From Massilia glaciei (GTDB lineage: Bacteria; Pseudomonadota; Gammaproteobacteria; Burkholderiales; Burkholderiaceae_D): a stretch of 64,000 nucleotides of DNA. The stretch covers positions 25,586 to 89,585 of the forward strand of contig NZ_PXWF02000237.1 of the NCBI RefSeq assembly GCF_003011895.2, in the 5' to 3' direction. Numbering within the stretch: the first letter of the stretch is position 1; every line of letters starts with the position of its first letter. A program made the position numbers and the translations under genes. The notes beneath the pieces are model-generated. The model saw only the letters and a program-made list of their open reading frames with translations, had not been told where the DNA came from and did no database searches. Shown in pieces: positions 18,833 to 25,143 of this stretch.

Positions 18833-19270
18833 TCATTTCTTCACCGCAGGCGCTGTACCGACGTCCATCCCGTCGTACGAAGCCAACCCATGGCGTTCTG
18901 CAAATGCTGAAAGCTCGGCGTTGCGCTTGAGGAGGCTTGTGACGGAGTGGATCTCGACGCGTTCGACGTGAAGCCACCATTTGTCCGGATCCTTCGAATT
19001 CTCTTTATCCGACAAGTAGATTTGTACGACGCGGTAACCTAACTTCGAAAGATCGCTTGACGCGATCTCAAGCGGCTGGCGTGACGGACTGGTAAAGAAA
19101 TATCCCCACAACAGACTCTTGGACGTATCCCATTTCGTTTTTTGCGATATGTTTGCGAACATTTGCTCAAGCTCGTCACGCGAGCCGCCCGCCTGCGCAT
19201 CAGCAGCTAGAGGAACAATCACGGTGACCAAGAATACTGTAACGAGGGAGACTAGAAGCGTGCTTTTCAT
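18833..19270 (-). CDS. exported RraB-domain protein (cassette gene)
   Basis: 145 residues. A signal peptide (MKSTLLVSLVTVFLVTVIVP, cleavage near ADAQA) is followed by a domain ending in WWLHVERVEIHSVTSLLKRN and FAERHGLASYDGMDVG. That tail is the hallmark of the RraB (regulator of RNase E, type B) domain family. RraB itself is a cytoplasmic inhibitor of RNase E, so an exported version must do something else; RraB-like domains also occur in polymorphic-toxin immunity proteins. It lies in the cassette array 22 bp from an attC-like site and four bases overlap a broken upstream frame. Confidence 0.65.
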   Translation of the reverse strand: MKSTLLVSLVTVFLVTVIVPLAADAQAGGSRDELEQMFANISQKTKWDTSKSLLWGYFFTSPSRQPLEIASSDLSKLGYRVVQIYLSDKENSKDPDKWWLHVERVEIHSVTSLLKRNAELSAFAERHGLASYDGMDVGTAPAVKK

Positions 19271-19611
19271 GAATTCCCTACTAAAACTGTACGGCTGACC
19301 GCCAGCGGATTAAACAAAAACTGCGCCGTATTGGACTGGGCGCATCGACTTGCCACAATCGCGCCACCTAAGCCGCCAAAAGTGCGTTTGGCAATACTGC
19401 CCCCGTCGCCTGAACAGCTCGCAAAGAACCTGTCTTCTTCGGCTCTGTGAAGCGACAACGCGTGAGCGGGCACGGACAGGCCAAGAAGGCAAAGATCGGA
19501 GCAGATGGTGATATTCGGCGGCAACCGAAACCCGAAACCGGAAGATGGGTTTTCAGTCATCGCTTCCGTTCTCCGGCCCATCGTCGGATTCAACTTGAAG
19601 GAGCGTTTCAT
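19267..19611 (-). pseudogene. remnant of a cassette gene related to 17886-18611
   Basis: A 114-codon frame whose middle (LCLLGLSVPAHALSLHRAEEDRFFASCSGDGG, residues about 41-72) matches the signal peptide and Cys segment of the gene at 17886-18611 (LGLLGLSGSAHALS, DRFFARCSSGNC). The similarity is confined to this part, and the rest of that larger protein is missing. It also overlaps the end of parE and contains a degenerate attC-like tract (about 19276-19350, sharing the CGGCGCAGTT core of other sites). I read it as a decayed cassette rather than a working gene. Confidence 0.55.
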
Positions 19612-19891
19612 AGTCCTGGCCGCCGTAGAAGATGCCGATGATGGATATTTTCTCGTTGTCCACGTTGAAAGCGATCACGGCGCGCTTTTTGTAGTTGGTG
19701 ATGCGCAGCCCCGGCCTCACGTCATCGCGCACAGTACCGCGATGGGGGAACGCACACAAGCTCTCGCAGTAGCTGACGATAGCCTCCGTGTACCCGGCTG
19801 CTATATCGGATGAGGCCGCATCGGCAATGTAGCGGTACAGAGCCACAAGTTGTTCCTCGGCCTCGGGGGAAAAAATGACACGATAGCTCAT
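19553..19891 (-). CDS. parE: ParE/RelE-type toxin
   Basis: 112 residues with the RelE/ParE fold pattern: SYRVIFSPEAEEQLVALYRYIAD at the start, the central CESLCAFPHRG, then RPGLRITNYKKRAVIAFNVD and a C-terminal SIIGIFYGGQDYE. ParE toxins poison DNA gyrase and related RelE toxins cleave mRNA; the sequence resembles the ParE side. The ATG overlaps the antitoxin stop by four bases (ATGA at 19888-19891), the usual antitoxin-first order. It lies in the cassette array, where toxin-antitoxin modules are common and are thought to stabilise the array. Confidence 0.88.
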   Translation of the reverse strand: MSYRVIFSPEAEEQLVALYRYIADAASSDIAAGYTEAIVSYCESLCAFPHRGTVRDDVRPGLRITNYKKRAVIAFNVDNEKISIIGIFYGGQDYETLLQVESDDGPENGSDD

Positions 19892-20157
19892 CGTGCCTTG
19901 GCGTGCTCGGCGGCTAGGCGGGCACGCACCTTGTCGATGGTAACAGCTCGGGTTGGATCGGCTTTCAACGCATCGTATGCCGGTCCGACCTGGTGGTTCA
20001 GCCAGGTTTCGACAGCCCGATCGCGCGCCAGGAGCGCACGCAGACCGTCGCGGATGACTTCGCTTTCCGACGCGTACTCACCAGTCCGCACCTTGGCCTT
20101 CACTATGTCCGCCATGTCCAGCGGCAGGGTGATGCTCAGTTGCTGAGTTGTTCGCAT
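19888..20157 (-). CDS. parD: ParD-type ribbon-helix-helix antitoxin
   Basis: 89 residues from the ATG at 20155-20157 (MRTTQQLSITLPLDMADIV). The N-terminal ribbon-helix-helix domain (SITLPLDMADIVKAKVRTG, then YASESEVIRDGLRALLARD) binds DNA, and the C-terminal tail should wrap the toxin. A longer frame upstream has no support. A perfect inverted repeat 20-36 bp upstream (20177-20193) is a likely operator for autorepression. Unlike most genes in the array it is not next to a GTTRRRY core, which fits a cassette with its own promoter. Confidence 0.88.
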   Translation of the reverse strand: MRTTQQLSITLPLDMADIVKAKVRTGEYASESEVIRDGLRALLARDRAVETWLNHQVGPAYDALKADPTRAVTIDKVRARLAAEHAKAR

Positions 20158-20176
20158 GGTAGACTCCGATCGATTG

Positions 20177-20193
20177 ATAGGATTTAATCCTAT
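20177..20193. promoter_or_regulatory. ParD operator candidate
   Basis: A perfect inverted repeat ATAGGATT-T-AATCCTAT with a one-base centre, 20 bp upstream of the parD start. Its size and position fit an autoregulatory site for a ribbon-helix-helix antitoxin. Confidence 0.65.
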
Positions 20194-20261
20194 TCCAATC
20201 TTCGCCAAGAGTCCAGCCTTGTTGTCGCTTTCGGAAGGCGACTGCACCATTTTGCTGACTC

Positions 20262-20371
20262 AGAGGCTGAGAGTTTTTCGAACGTGCCCGAGCAGCGCGC
20301 CAGAAGGTGGCCGATCGAGGCGCAAAGCACAGCCATAGCTCGGGCAATGGCGAGCATTTGCAACGACGAGC
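20262..20371. repeat. truncated copy of the 157-bp MITE-like element
   Basis: It starts GAGGCTGAGAGTTTTTCG, preceded by TCA, and follows the left and central parts of the element at 45947-46103 through GCATTTGCAACGACGA. The right terminal repeat is absent, so this copy is truncated or recombined and probably immobile. Confidence 0.7.
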
Positions 20372-20418
20372 GAGCGGGAAGACCAAGCGCGACGGCGCCA
20401 AGACAGACTTCTCGCGGG

Positions 20419-20446
20419 GTGACAATCCTTGCAACACCCCATCTCC
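20419..20446. repeat. 28-bp repeat, copy 1
   Basis: Identical over 28 bases to 23692-23719 (starts GTGACAATCCTTGCAACACC). The flanks share only a GCGG just upstream. The two copies lie near the two sides of the array's upper half. Function is unknown. Confidence 0.7.
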
Positions 20447-20641
20447 ACCAAACCGGGGACCACCGAAACCGAGCGAAACCGCGAAACCGGACGCGAAACC
20501 GGGGACAGACCCCTGTTTCGCGGAAACGTACGTGTTACGCGCCGCGCTTTCACGACTCCAGCGTTCCAAAGGAACAGGGGGCTGTCCCCAGTTGTACGCA
20601 TCCGGCCAGTCCGTTTCGACGGGCGCCCCTCGCATGTCGGA

Positions 20642-20833
20642 CTATTCAAACCCAAGCGCTAACGCTCGTGGCCGCAATGCCGCTGCTACGGCTTTCCAGA
20701 ATTCAGCGTCCTCTGGCCGTAACGCGCTCCTTGCTTTCCCTGCAAGCTTTTCTGCGTGAATGTGAGCCCGCTGCCCATAATCGAGACTAAGCTGGTGTGC
20801 TTCTCGGTCTACAGCAATCCAATCAACTTCCAT
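20642..20833 (-). CDS. small hypothetical cassette protein
   Basis: 63 residues (MEVDWIAVDREAHQLSLDYG...), acidic and helical, with no recognised domain. The case for a real gene is positional: on the minus strand the ATG follows the attC core GTTAAGC by 8 bases, the standard start position in an integron cassette. The stop is close to a GTCCGAC string that could be a degenerate start of its own attC. Function unknown. Confidence 0.5.
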   Translation of the reverse strand: MEVDWIAVDREAHQLSLDYGQRAHIHAEKLAGKARSALRPEDAEFWKAVAAALRPRALALGFE

Positions 20834-20841
20834 AACCAGCT

Positions 20842-20913
20842 GCTTAACGTACGAGATAACTGGCTGCTGGAGCGCGCAGCGCGGAAGCAGTCCGGTTGAT
20901 TGGAAAGTTGGAA
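20842..20913 (-). repeat. attC-like site
   Basis: On the minus strand it runs from TTCCAAC to GTTAAGC (perfect GTTRRRY, 20842-20848). The inner arms CAATCAACCGGACTGC and GCAGCCAGTTATCTC pair with mismatches, and the centre is a GC hairpin (GCGCTGCGCGC). It is 72 bp long, within the known attC range. Confidence 0.7.
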
Positions 20914-20916
20914 CCC

Positions 20917-21261
20917 TCAGTCCTGTTGCATAGAGCCCCAGCCATCATTGCGCCCTCCAAAAGTGGCCGCATCATCACCCAGCTGATTTTCGTAGCCTGT
21001 GATGTTTTCGTGAGTTGGCTCCATGAACGGATGTGCGGCTACTTGCCAGGGCATTTCATCGTCTCCATCGTACGATGAAAATGACACTTTCTGGTCGTTC
21101 TTGAGCAGATGGATAGCGAACTTTAGGGCCGCATCTTCCGTAGGAAAGATTACGGAGAAATCGATTTCGCGCGATTTTGAAAGATTGTCGCCGTTTTCCT
21201 TCATGCGCAAAAGTACATCGCCGTTCTCGTCGTAGGGAAACTGCTTGCAGTCACGTTCCAT
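20917..21261 (-). CDS. RraB-family protein (cassette gene)
   Basis: 114 residues matching the RraB domain from end to end: DENGDVLLRMKENGDNLSKS, REIDFSVIFPTEDAALKFA, a central YDGDDEMPWQVAAHPFM, and the terminal TGYENQLGDDAATFGGRNDGWGS typical of the family. RraB binds RNase E and changes mRNA decay. A second RraB-domain protein is encoded at 18833. Its role here could be RNase E control or, since similar domains occur as immunity proteins, protection from a nuclease toxin. A strong GGAGGAG ribosome site precedes the ATG, about 16 bp after the attC-like core at 21277. Confidence 0.8.
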   Translation of the reverse strand: MERDCKQFPYDENGDVLLRMKENGDNLSKSREIDFSVIFPTEDAALKFAIHLLKNDQKVSFSSYDGDDEMPWQVAAHPFMEPTHENITGYENQLGDDAATFGGRNDGWGSMQQD

Positions 21262-21276
21262 TACTCCTCCTAAGTC

Positions 21277-21384
21277 TGCTAACGTTGAGCTGAGCGGCGG
21301 GCCGCCCGTGAATTAAAGGATGAACTGCGCCGTATCCGGCATACGGGCCGTGAATATCGAAGCCTCTCGATTGCTTGGTTGACT
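21277..21384 (-). repeat. attC-like site, degenerate
   Basis: On the minus strand it ends CCGCTCAGCTCAACGTTAGCA next to the RraB-like gene and begins near GTCAACC. The centre shares CGGCGCAGTTCA with the site at 22887-22976. The outer arms pair poorly, so it may be a decayed or recombined site. Confidence 0.45.
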
Positions 21385-21408
21385 AACGCCGTAAAGCTTT
21401 GTCGCTTT

Positions 21409-21430
21409 GAGCGTCGGGGCGCTCTTTTTT
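21409..21430 (+). terminator. short hairpin with T-run on the plus strand
   Basis: GAGCG-TCGGGG-CGCTC (21409-21424) followed by six T residues. It points against the direction of the cassette genes, so it would stop plus-strand transcription entering the array. Confidence 0.35.
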
Positions 21431-21456
21431 CTAAATAGTTTCAAATCCAAATAAAG

Positions 21457-21762
21457 TTAGGTTCTATGCGCTAGATACACCTGAACAGCCCGATAACACG
21501 GACCGTTAATTTCCCACAGGAGGTAACCAAAGAACAATCCGCCGCAAAGGAACGGCAAAAGCCAGGCCACCCATTCCGGCGCCTCCGAGGCCGCAGCAAC
21601 ATAGATATACGAAAGTACGATACCGAATGCACCCACCAGCACCGCCCAAAACCGAACTTCTCCCCACCGAGCGTGCCGTTTAAGAGCCTCTGCGATGATG
21701 TGGCGCTGCTCGGCACGCGATAGGTTTTTCAGTTGTGGATACTGCGTCGCCTTCCAGTACAT
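21457..21762 (-). CDS. small membrane protein (cassette gene)
   Basis: 101 residues from the ATG at 21760-21762; a GTG two codons upstream would sit in the attC core. Two membrane helices are clear (FWAVLVGAFGIVLSYIYVAA and WVAWLLPFLCGGLFFGYLLW, about residues 38-57 and 66-85). They are preceded by a basic helix (LSRAEQRHIIAEALKRHARWG). No family is recognised. The start lies 5 bases after the perfect attC core GTTAGGT, which supports a cassette gene. Two-helix membrane proteins with unknown roles are common cargo in chromosomal integrons. Confidence 0.6.
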   Translation of the reverse strand: MYWKATQYPQLKNLSRAEQRHIIAEALKRHARWGEVRFWAVLVGAFGIVLSYIYVAAASEAPEWVAWLLPFLCGGLFFGYLLWEINGPCYRAVQVYLAHRT

Positions 21763-21766
21763 GTGC

Positions 21767-21823
21767 ACCTAACGTTTTTATTTCAGCCGCGCCGAAGGCG
21801 TCGGTTGGAATGAGTTATTGGGC
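21767..21823 (-). repeat. attC-like site, short form
   Basis: 57 bp. On the minus strand it runs from GCCCAATAAC to GTTAGGT (perfect GTTRRRY). Arms CATTCCAACCGACGCC and GGCGCGGCTGAAATA pair with an unpaired base, around the loop TTC. This is the clearest attC in the window together with 22261-22315. Confidence 0.75.
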
Positions 21824-21829
21824 AGCGGA

Positions 21830-22249
21830 TTAGCTGAAAAACTGAACTATTTCATTGTCGTCGGCAACCATGTGGTCGGTAATGTGAAACACATCTTTGA
21901 TCCATTCATGAACAAGCGATTCTTCGCGGTTTTGAATTCTGCCGAGGAAAGTCACGTCATTCCAACCCGATTCGTGAGCGTCAATCATATGGACGTTGAA
22001 GCAGTCGTCCCGCCATGTTATTTGAAAGGGAAACGCTACGCGTGCCTCTGGCCCAACAGCATCGTCACCCCACTCACCTAATCCAATAATTCCACTTAGC
22101 ACCTTTTCATTGTGATCAGGTGTGAATGATGCGTAGTAGACCGCGAACGCATCGTTGTCCCTATAAACCAAACGAGTCAGTCTGACTGTCGTCTTGCCGC
22201 AGCACTCGCAACGTGATTCGATCGGCGTTTCAAATTCAATTCGGATCAT
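21830..22249 (-). CDS. hypothetical cassette protein with CxxC zinc-like motif
   Basis: 139 residues from the ATG at 22247-22249; a longer frame upstream runs through the attC-like site and is not likely. The start is MIRIEFETPIESRCECCGKT, with CECC suggesting metal binding. Then RLTRLVYRDNDAFAVYYASF and IGLGEWGDDAVGP follow. The same kind of small acidic protein occurs widely as an unnamed hypothetical and I cannot give a function. It is flanked by attC-like sites on both sides (21767-21823 and 22261-22315), so it is a complete cassette. Confidence 0.65.
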   Translation of the reverse strand: MIRIEFETPIESRCECCGKTTVRLTRLVYRDNDAFAVYYASFTPDHNEKVLSGIIGLGEWGDDAVGPEARVAFPFQITWRDDCFNVHMIDAHESGWNDVTFLGRIQNREESLVHEWIKDVFHITDHMVADDNEIVQFFS

Positions 22250-22260
22250 ATAAGGAACCT

Positions 22261-22315
22261 GCACAACGTGTAAATTCAGGCACGCCAAAGGCGTCGCTTG
22301 GAATGCTTGTTTAGC
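22261..22315 (-). repeat. attC-like site, short form
   Basis: 55 bp. Arms CATTCCAAGCGACGCC and GGCGTGCCTGAATTTA pair around a TTT loop; outer cores are GGCTAAAC and GTTGTGC. It is homologous in sequence and layout to the site at 21767-21823. Confidence 0.7.
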
Positions 22316-22319
22316 CGGG

Positions 22320-22877
22320 CTACCAATGTACCTCTTCAGCAGTGAGTAGCTCGGCTCCCTTTGCCTTTAGTCGGCGAAGCAATCCGAGCACTTTTTCACT
22401 TGCAAGCAAATGTGAGCGGTACTCAACGTCCCGGGCCAGATGGCGCTCACCAAGGCAATTAGGTCTGTGGCGCAGTTTTCTAAATCCCATGATTTGCTCG
22501 GTTTCCGGCACCATGAAATAATTTGAGCATGCATGATCAATGGCGGGAACACAGGTCGTGGCATTCAGAAAGGAATAATCGTCCAGTTGCATGTCCGTAG
22601 CCACAACGACGGTTGGAATGGACTGAAAATCATCCTCACACAGTTCCCGCAGCGCATGAATCAACCGTTTACTGAGGAGTGGTACAAGAGCGCTATTTGG
22701 CAAGCAGTCATATACAAGTAGCTGCTTGGCTGTAATGGAGAAGTGGACGACGGGCTTGGCCTCCGGCAGCACAATTCTTTGCCCTTCCAACAGCATGAAC
22801 CGATCGAACGGTATGGTCGTGTCGTAAGCACCAATGGCCTTTTGAGGATATTTATCAGGAATTCGCCAGAGTAGGGG
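22320..22877 (-). CDS. Imm11/DUF1629-like immunity protein (cassette gene)
   Basis: 185 residues from the ATG at 22875-22877. An ATG six codons upstream lies inside the attC and would place the start in the neighbouring cassette. The pattern (a central ALRELCEDDFQSIPTVV, then YSFLNATTCVPAIDHACS, IMGFRKLRHR, and a terminal SEKVLGLLRRLKAKGAELL) resembles the Imm11/DUF1629 family of immunity proteins found next to polymorphic toxins. No toxin is encoded nearby, so it would be an orphan immunity gene. The family match is by eye and should be treated as tentative. It is flanked by attC-like sites on both sides. Confidence 0.6.
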   Translation of the reverse strand, partial: PLLWRIPDKYPQKAIGAYDTTIPFDRFMLLEGQRIVLPEAKPVVHFSITAKQLLVYDCLPNSALVPLLSKRLIHALRELCEDDFQSIPTVVVATDMQLDDYSFLNATTCVPAIDHACSNYFMVPETEQIMGFRKLRHRPNCLGERHLARDVEYRSHLLASEKVLGLLRRLKAKGAELLTAEEVHW

Positions 22878-22886
22878 CATTTGGAG

Positions 22887-22976
22887 GGCTAACATTGTGG
22901 TGAGCGGATGGCCGCGCTAGAGATAAATGCTGAATTGCGCCGTTCCCGACCAGTCCGCTCGACCTGACTGTTGGAC
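22887..22976 (-). repeat. attC-like site
   Basis: 90 bp. On the minus strand it begins GTCCAAC (perfect RYYYAAC, 22970-22976) and ends GTTAGCC. Inner arms GAGCGGACTGG and ATCCGCTCACC pair over GAGCGGA/TCCGCTC with an extra base, as in canonical attC. The centre carries CGGCGCAATTCA, shared with other sites here. Confidence 0.7.
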
Positions 22977-22993
22977 GAAACTTACACTTGGCT

Positions 22994-23317
22994 CTACCAT
23001 TCTAAAACGTCGTCGTCAACATCGGTGCCGATAACAGCATCCAGTTGCTTTGCAACCCTTGCAACGACGATGCGAATAGGATTTGCTGGGTCGTCGAAGT
23101 CTTCGTCGTACTCTGTGATCAAGGCGCCACGCCGGAACCGTAGAAACGGTAGCCACTGCTCGTGAACCAATATCTCGGAATCCGCCTCGCCGAGAGGCAA
23201 TGTGATTTTCAGTTTAGTGCCGGGATTCATCCCAACGTGTGGCTCACTTCGCATTTGGAGATCGTCACACGAAGCGACAACGCTTCGCCACTCGTCAACG
23301 GAAATGCGCTCTGCCAT
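22994..23317 (-). CDS. hypothetical acidic cassette protein
   Basis: 107 residues from ATG 23315-23317 (MAERISVDEWRSVVASCDDL); an ATG twelve codons upstream is also possible. The protein is acidic (EYDEDFDDPANP and DVDDDVLEW) with two beta-rich segments (TKLKITLPLGEADSEILVHE). No family is recognised. The stop lies 17 bp from the attC-like site at 22887-22976, so this is the cassette nearest the presumed attI side for which a site can be seen. Upstream (23354-23469) the sequence turns AT-rich, and I see no further attC. Confidence 0.55.
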   Translation of the reverse strand: MAERISVDEWRSVVASCDDLQMRSEPHVGMNPGTKLKITLPLGEADSEILVHEQWLPFLRFRRGALITEYDEDFDDPANPIRIVVARVAKQLDAVIGTDVDDDVLEW

Positions 23318-23469
23318 ACTGCCACGTCTCTCAATTATTAATGCAATACTCATATAGCGCCCGTAAGTAAGTCCCGATGGGACGCTGCTTATTCCGAAAA
23401 AATGCCTAGACGATAAAAAAAGAACGTTTTTTCTTTTAATATTAATCGATTAGTTCACTTTAGCACACC

Positions 23470-23748
23470 CTAACGAGAAACTGCCAACCCACCTTTAAGA
23501 TTAAAATCTTGGAGTACAACCACGTAGCCCAATGATCCGGGTGAAGTTGCCGCATTCCGCGCGAAGGCAAGGGATTTCGGATCCTCAATCGCCGAGTCAA
23601 ACGCGCACCATTCGTCGTACATCTCAAAGGAAATATCACCGCTCGACCGAATCCTTGCCGCGAAACTGATCGTTCCCGGCCGGCACGCGGCGTGACAATC
23701 CTTGCAACACCCCATCTCCCCCGCCTGTGCCGGCGCAAAGCCGCGCAC
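23470..23748 (-). CDS. hypothetical protein at the upper edge of the array
   Basis: 92-codon frame (MRGFAPAQAGEMGCCKDCHA...), ending GSLGYVVVLQDFNLKGGLAVS. The N-terminal 20 codons are made largely from the 28-bp repeat at 23692-23719, so the true start may be further in, or the repeat may have fused a new N-terminus. The central part (TISFAARIRSSGDISFEMYD, EWCAFDSAIEDP) has ordinary protein composition. Family unknown. It is divergent from the antitoxin gene at 23819. Confidence 0.4.
   Translation of the reverse strand: MRGFAPAQAGEMGCCKDCHAACRPGTISFAARIRSSGDISFEMYDEWCAFDSAIEDPKSLAFARNAATSPGSLGYVVVLQDFNLKGGLAVSR
23692..23719. repeat. 28-bp repeat, copy 2
   Basis: Exact copy of 20419-20446, in the same orientation, about 3.3 kb away. 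It overlaps the 5' end of the reading frame at 23470-23748. Confidence 0.7.
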
Positions 23749-23818
23749 ATGAGAATTATGCGAATCTTGATAAAGATGCGAAACCCTGTTACCTTCTAAG
23801 TTCTAACGGAAGGACGCC

Positions 23819-24439
23819 ATGGATACCTGGGACAACGACGCGGCAACCGGCGCGGGCTGGGCCGAGCAACTGCTCGAACGCTTCACGATCGAGGTCCACG
23901 ACCGGCTCGGCGCCACCCTGCCGCGCAAGGAGCAGGCCCAGGTGGTCGCCATCGCCCGCCAAGCCCTGAGCCAGACCATCGGCTCGCTCAACAAGGGCGC
24001 ACGCTCCGGCACCCTGCCCGTCGAGCGCCTCAAGGCCGCAGAAGTAATATCCCAAGGCAAAGTGGTCATGTCCCAGGCCACGCTGTACCGGGCCGCCGAC
24101 CAGGGCCGCTTTTACTGCACCACGCCGGGCGGGCGCAGCATCGGCAAAGAATTTCCCGCGTGGCAGTTCGTCGACCCCGTGCCGGAACTCATCTCCGCGG
24201 TGCTGGCCCAACTGGCCGGACGCCCGGCCAGCGAAGTGCACGCCTTCTGGGTCACGGCCGCCGACGAACTCAACGAGCTCTGTCCTGCCGAAGTGCTCGC
24301 CGGCATGCCCTTCGCCACCCGCTCCGAGCTCCATCCAAGCCAACAAGCACTGCTGCGGATCGGCGCGCGCGTCCGCCAAAGCAAGCTCATCGAGTTTGCG
24401 GCAACACAGTCCTCCTCAAAGGCGGACGTTATAGGCTGA
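23819..24439 (+). CDS. Xre/MbcA/ParS-type antitoxin of a RES pair
   Basis: 206 residues, with a helical N-terminal region (ERFTIEVHDRLGATLPRKEQ) and a C-terminal domain of the kind found in MbcA/ParS/Xre antitoxins (HAFWVTAADELNELCPAEVL). Antitoxins of this family hold RES toxins inactive and repress their own operon. The toxin gene follows after 4 bp. The longer-than-usual N-terminus may carry the DNA-binding part. The start ATG lies after GGAAGGACGCC, a good ribosome site. The pair is next to the cassette array but in the opposite direction and with GC content like the chromosome, so I do not count it as a cassette. Confidence 0.75.
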   Translation: MDTWDNDAATGAGWAEQLLERFTIEVHDRLGATLPRKEQAQVVAIARQALSQTIGSLNKGARSGTLPVERLKAAEVISQGKVVMSQATLYRAADQGRFYCTTPGGRSIGKEFPAWQFVDPVPELISAVLAQLAGRPASEVHAFWVTAADELNELCPAEVLAGMPFATRSELHPSQQALLRIGARVRQSKLIEFAATQSSSKADVIG

Positions 24440-24443
24440 GCAC

Positions 24444-25127
24444 ATGCTCGCCAGCCACCCTCCCCTGACTCCCCCCAAAGACATCGCCCGCCGCCTGCCC
24501 GATCCGGCTTTGCTTCAGCGTACGCTTCGTAACAATATTGTCGTTTTGCCGACCGGCAGCACCCTCGCGCGCGCCGCGTGGAACCCCGCTTCGGTGCTGC
24601 CCGCGCAAGTCAATACGACTTACCGCTTCGGCCCGCCCGCGCAAAGCCGCGCGGCCGACGGCAGCTTTCCGTTCCACTGGATTTATGCGGCGCACATGCC
24701 GATGACGGCCGTCTGGGAGGCCGGCCTGTGCCTCAACGATGTGACGCGGCCGGGATCGTTCTACGTGGCGCCGGGCGCGCCCGAGGCCTTGATCGTCACC
24801 TTCGGGCTGCGGGCGCCGCTGGTGCTGTTCGATGCCAACGGATTGGTGTTGAGCAAACTCGGGATTTTCGACGAGGTGTCCTCGCCCGACCATGCTTGGT
24901 CGCAATGGTTCGGCTGCATGGTCGACGCGCTGGTCGCCGCCGAGGACGGGCGCGTGCACGGCTTTCGCTATCCCTCGCGCAAGCACTGCGGGCACGAGGC
25001 GCTGGCCTTGTCCTCGCGCGAGTTGGCGATGCTGCGGGCCAATTTGTCGGTCACGAAGCAGGCTTTCGGCGCGACACCCGAATACAAGGTCTTGCTCGAA
25101 GACCTGTGCCGGGTGCCGCCTCCCTGA
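24444..25127 (+). CDS. RES-domain toxin (NAD+-degrading type)
   Basis: 227 residues of the RES family, named for conserved Arg, Glu and Ser: Arg61 in YRFGPP, Glu92 in MTAVWEAGLC, and Ser at about 177 in FRYPSRKH. RES toxins deplete NAD+ by phosphorolysis or hydrolysis. The open frame is intact and the three key residues are present, so the toxin is probably active. It lies 4 bp after the antitoxin gene and must be co-transcribed with it. The stop is followed within 20 bp by the convergent stop of the serine hydrolase gene. Confidence 0.85.
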   Translation: MLASHPPLTPPKDIARRLPDPALLQRTLRNNIVVLPTGSTLARAAWNPASVLPAQVNTTYRFGPPAQSRAADGSFPFHWIYAAHMPMTAVWEAGLCLNDVTRPGSFYVAPGAPEALIVTFGLRAPLVLFDANGLVLSKLGIFDEVSSPDHAWSQWFGCMVDALVAAEDGRVHGFRYPSRKHCGHEALALSSRELAMLRANLSVTKQAFGATPEYKVLLEDLCRVPPP

Positions 25128-25143
25128 GAGGCCGAGTGGGCGC

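Larger units (their letters stand above)
20158..20641. other. gene-free stretch of repeats inside the array
   Basis: About 480 bp with no credible gene. It holds the ParD operator, a truncated MITE copy (20262-20371), a 28-bp repeat shared with 23692-23719, a run of GAAACCG units (about 20464-20505) and GGGGACAGACCCC / GGGGGCTGTCCCC palindromes (about 20505-20595). It looks like a landing zone for small repeats between cassettes. Confidence 0.6.
17853..23353 (-). mobile_element. integron gene-cassette array without visible integrase (CALIN-like)
   Basis: Small minus-strand genes of lower GC are separated by imperfect inverted-repeat sites whose outer ends match the integron cores RYYYAAC and GTTRRRY. 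The clearest are at 20842-20913, 21767-21823, 22261-22315 and 22887-22976, with more degenerate ones at 18667-18810 and 21277-21384. On the minus strand the next start codon follows the GTTRRRY core by a few to about 20 bases (e.g. GTTAAGC, 8 bases, ATG at 20833), as in real cassettes. The minus-strand direction places the missing attI/integrase side toward higher coordinates. No tyrosine recombinase lies in the window, so the array is orphan or its integrase is elsewhere. Sites were called by eye. Confidence 0.75.

Noticed and set aside
20260..20655. 131-residue minus-strand frame inside the array
   Set aside because: It reads through the MITE fragment, the 28-bp repeat and palindromes; nothing suggests a protein.
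23400..23440. Integron attI or terminator in the AT-rich stretch
   Set aside because: There is an A-run/T-run pairing around GAACG, but the hairpin is weak and no attI-like core pair or integrase was found.
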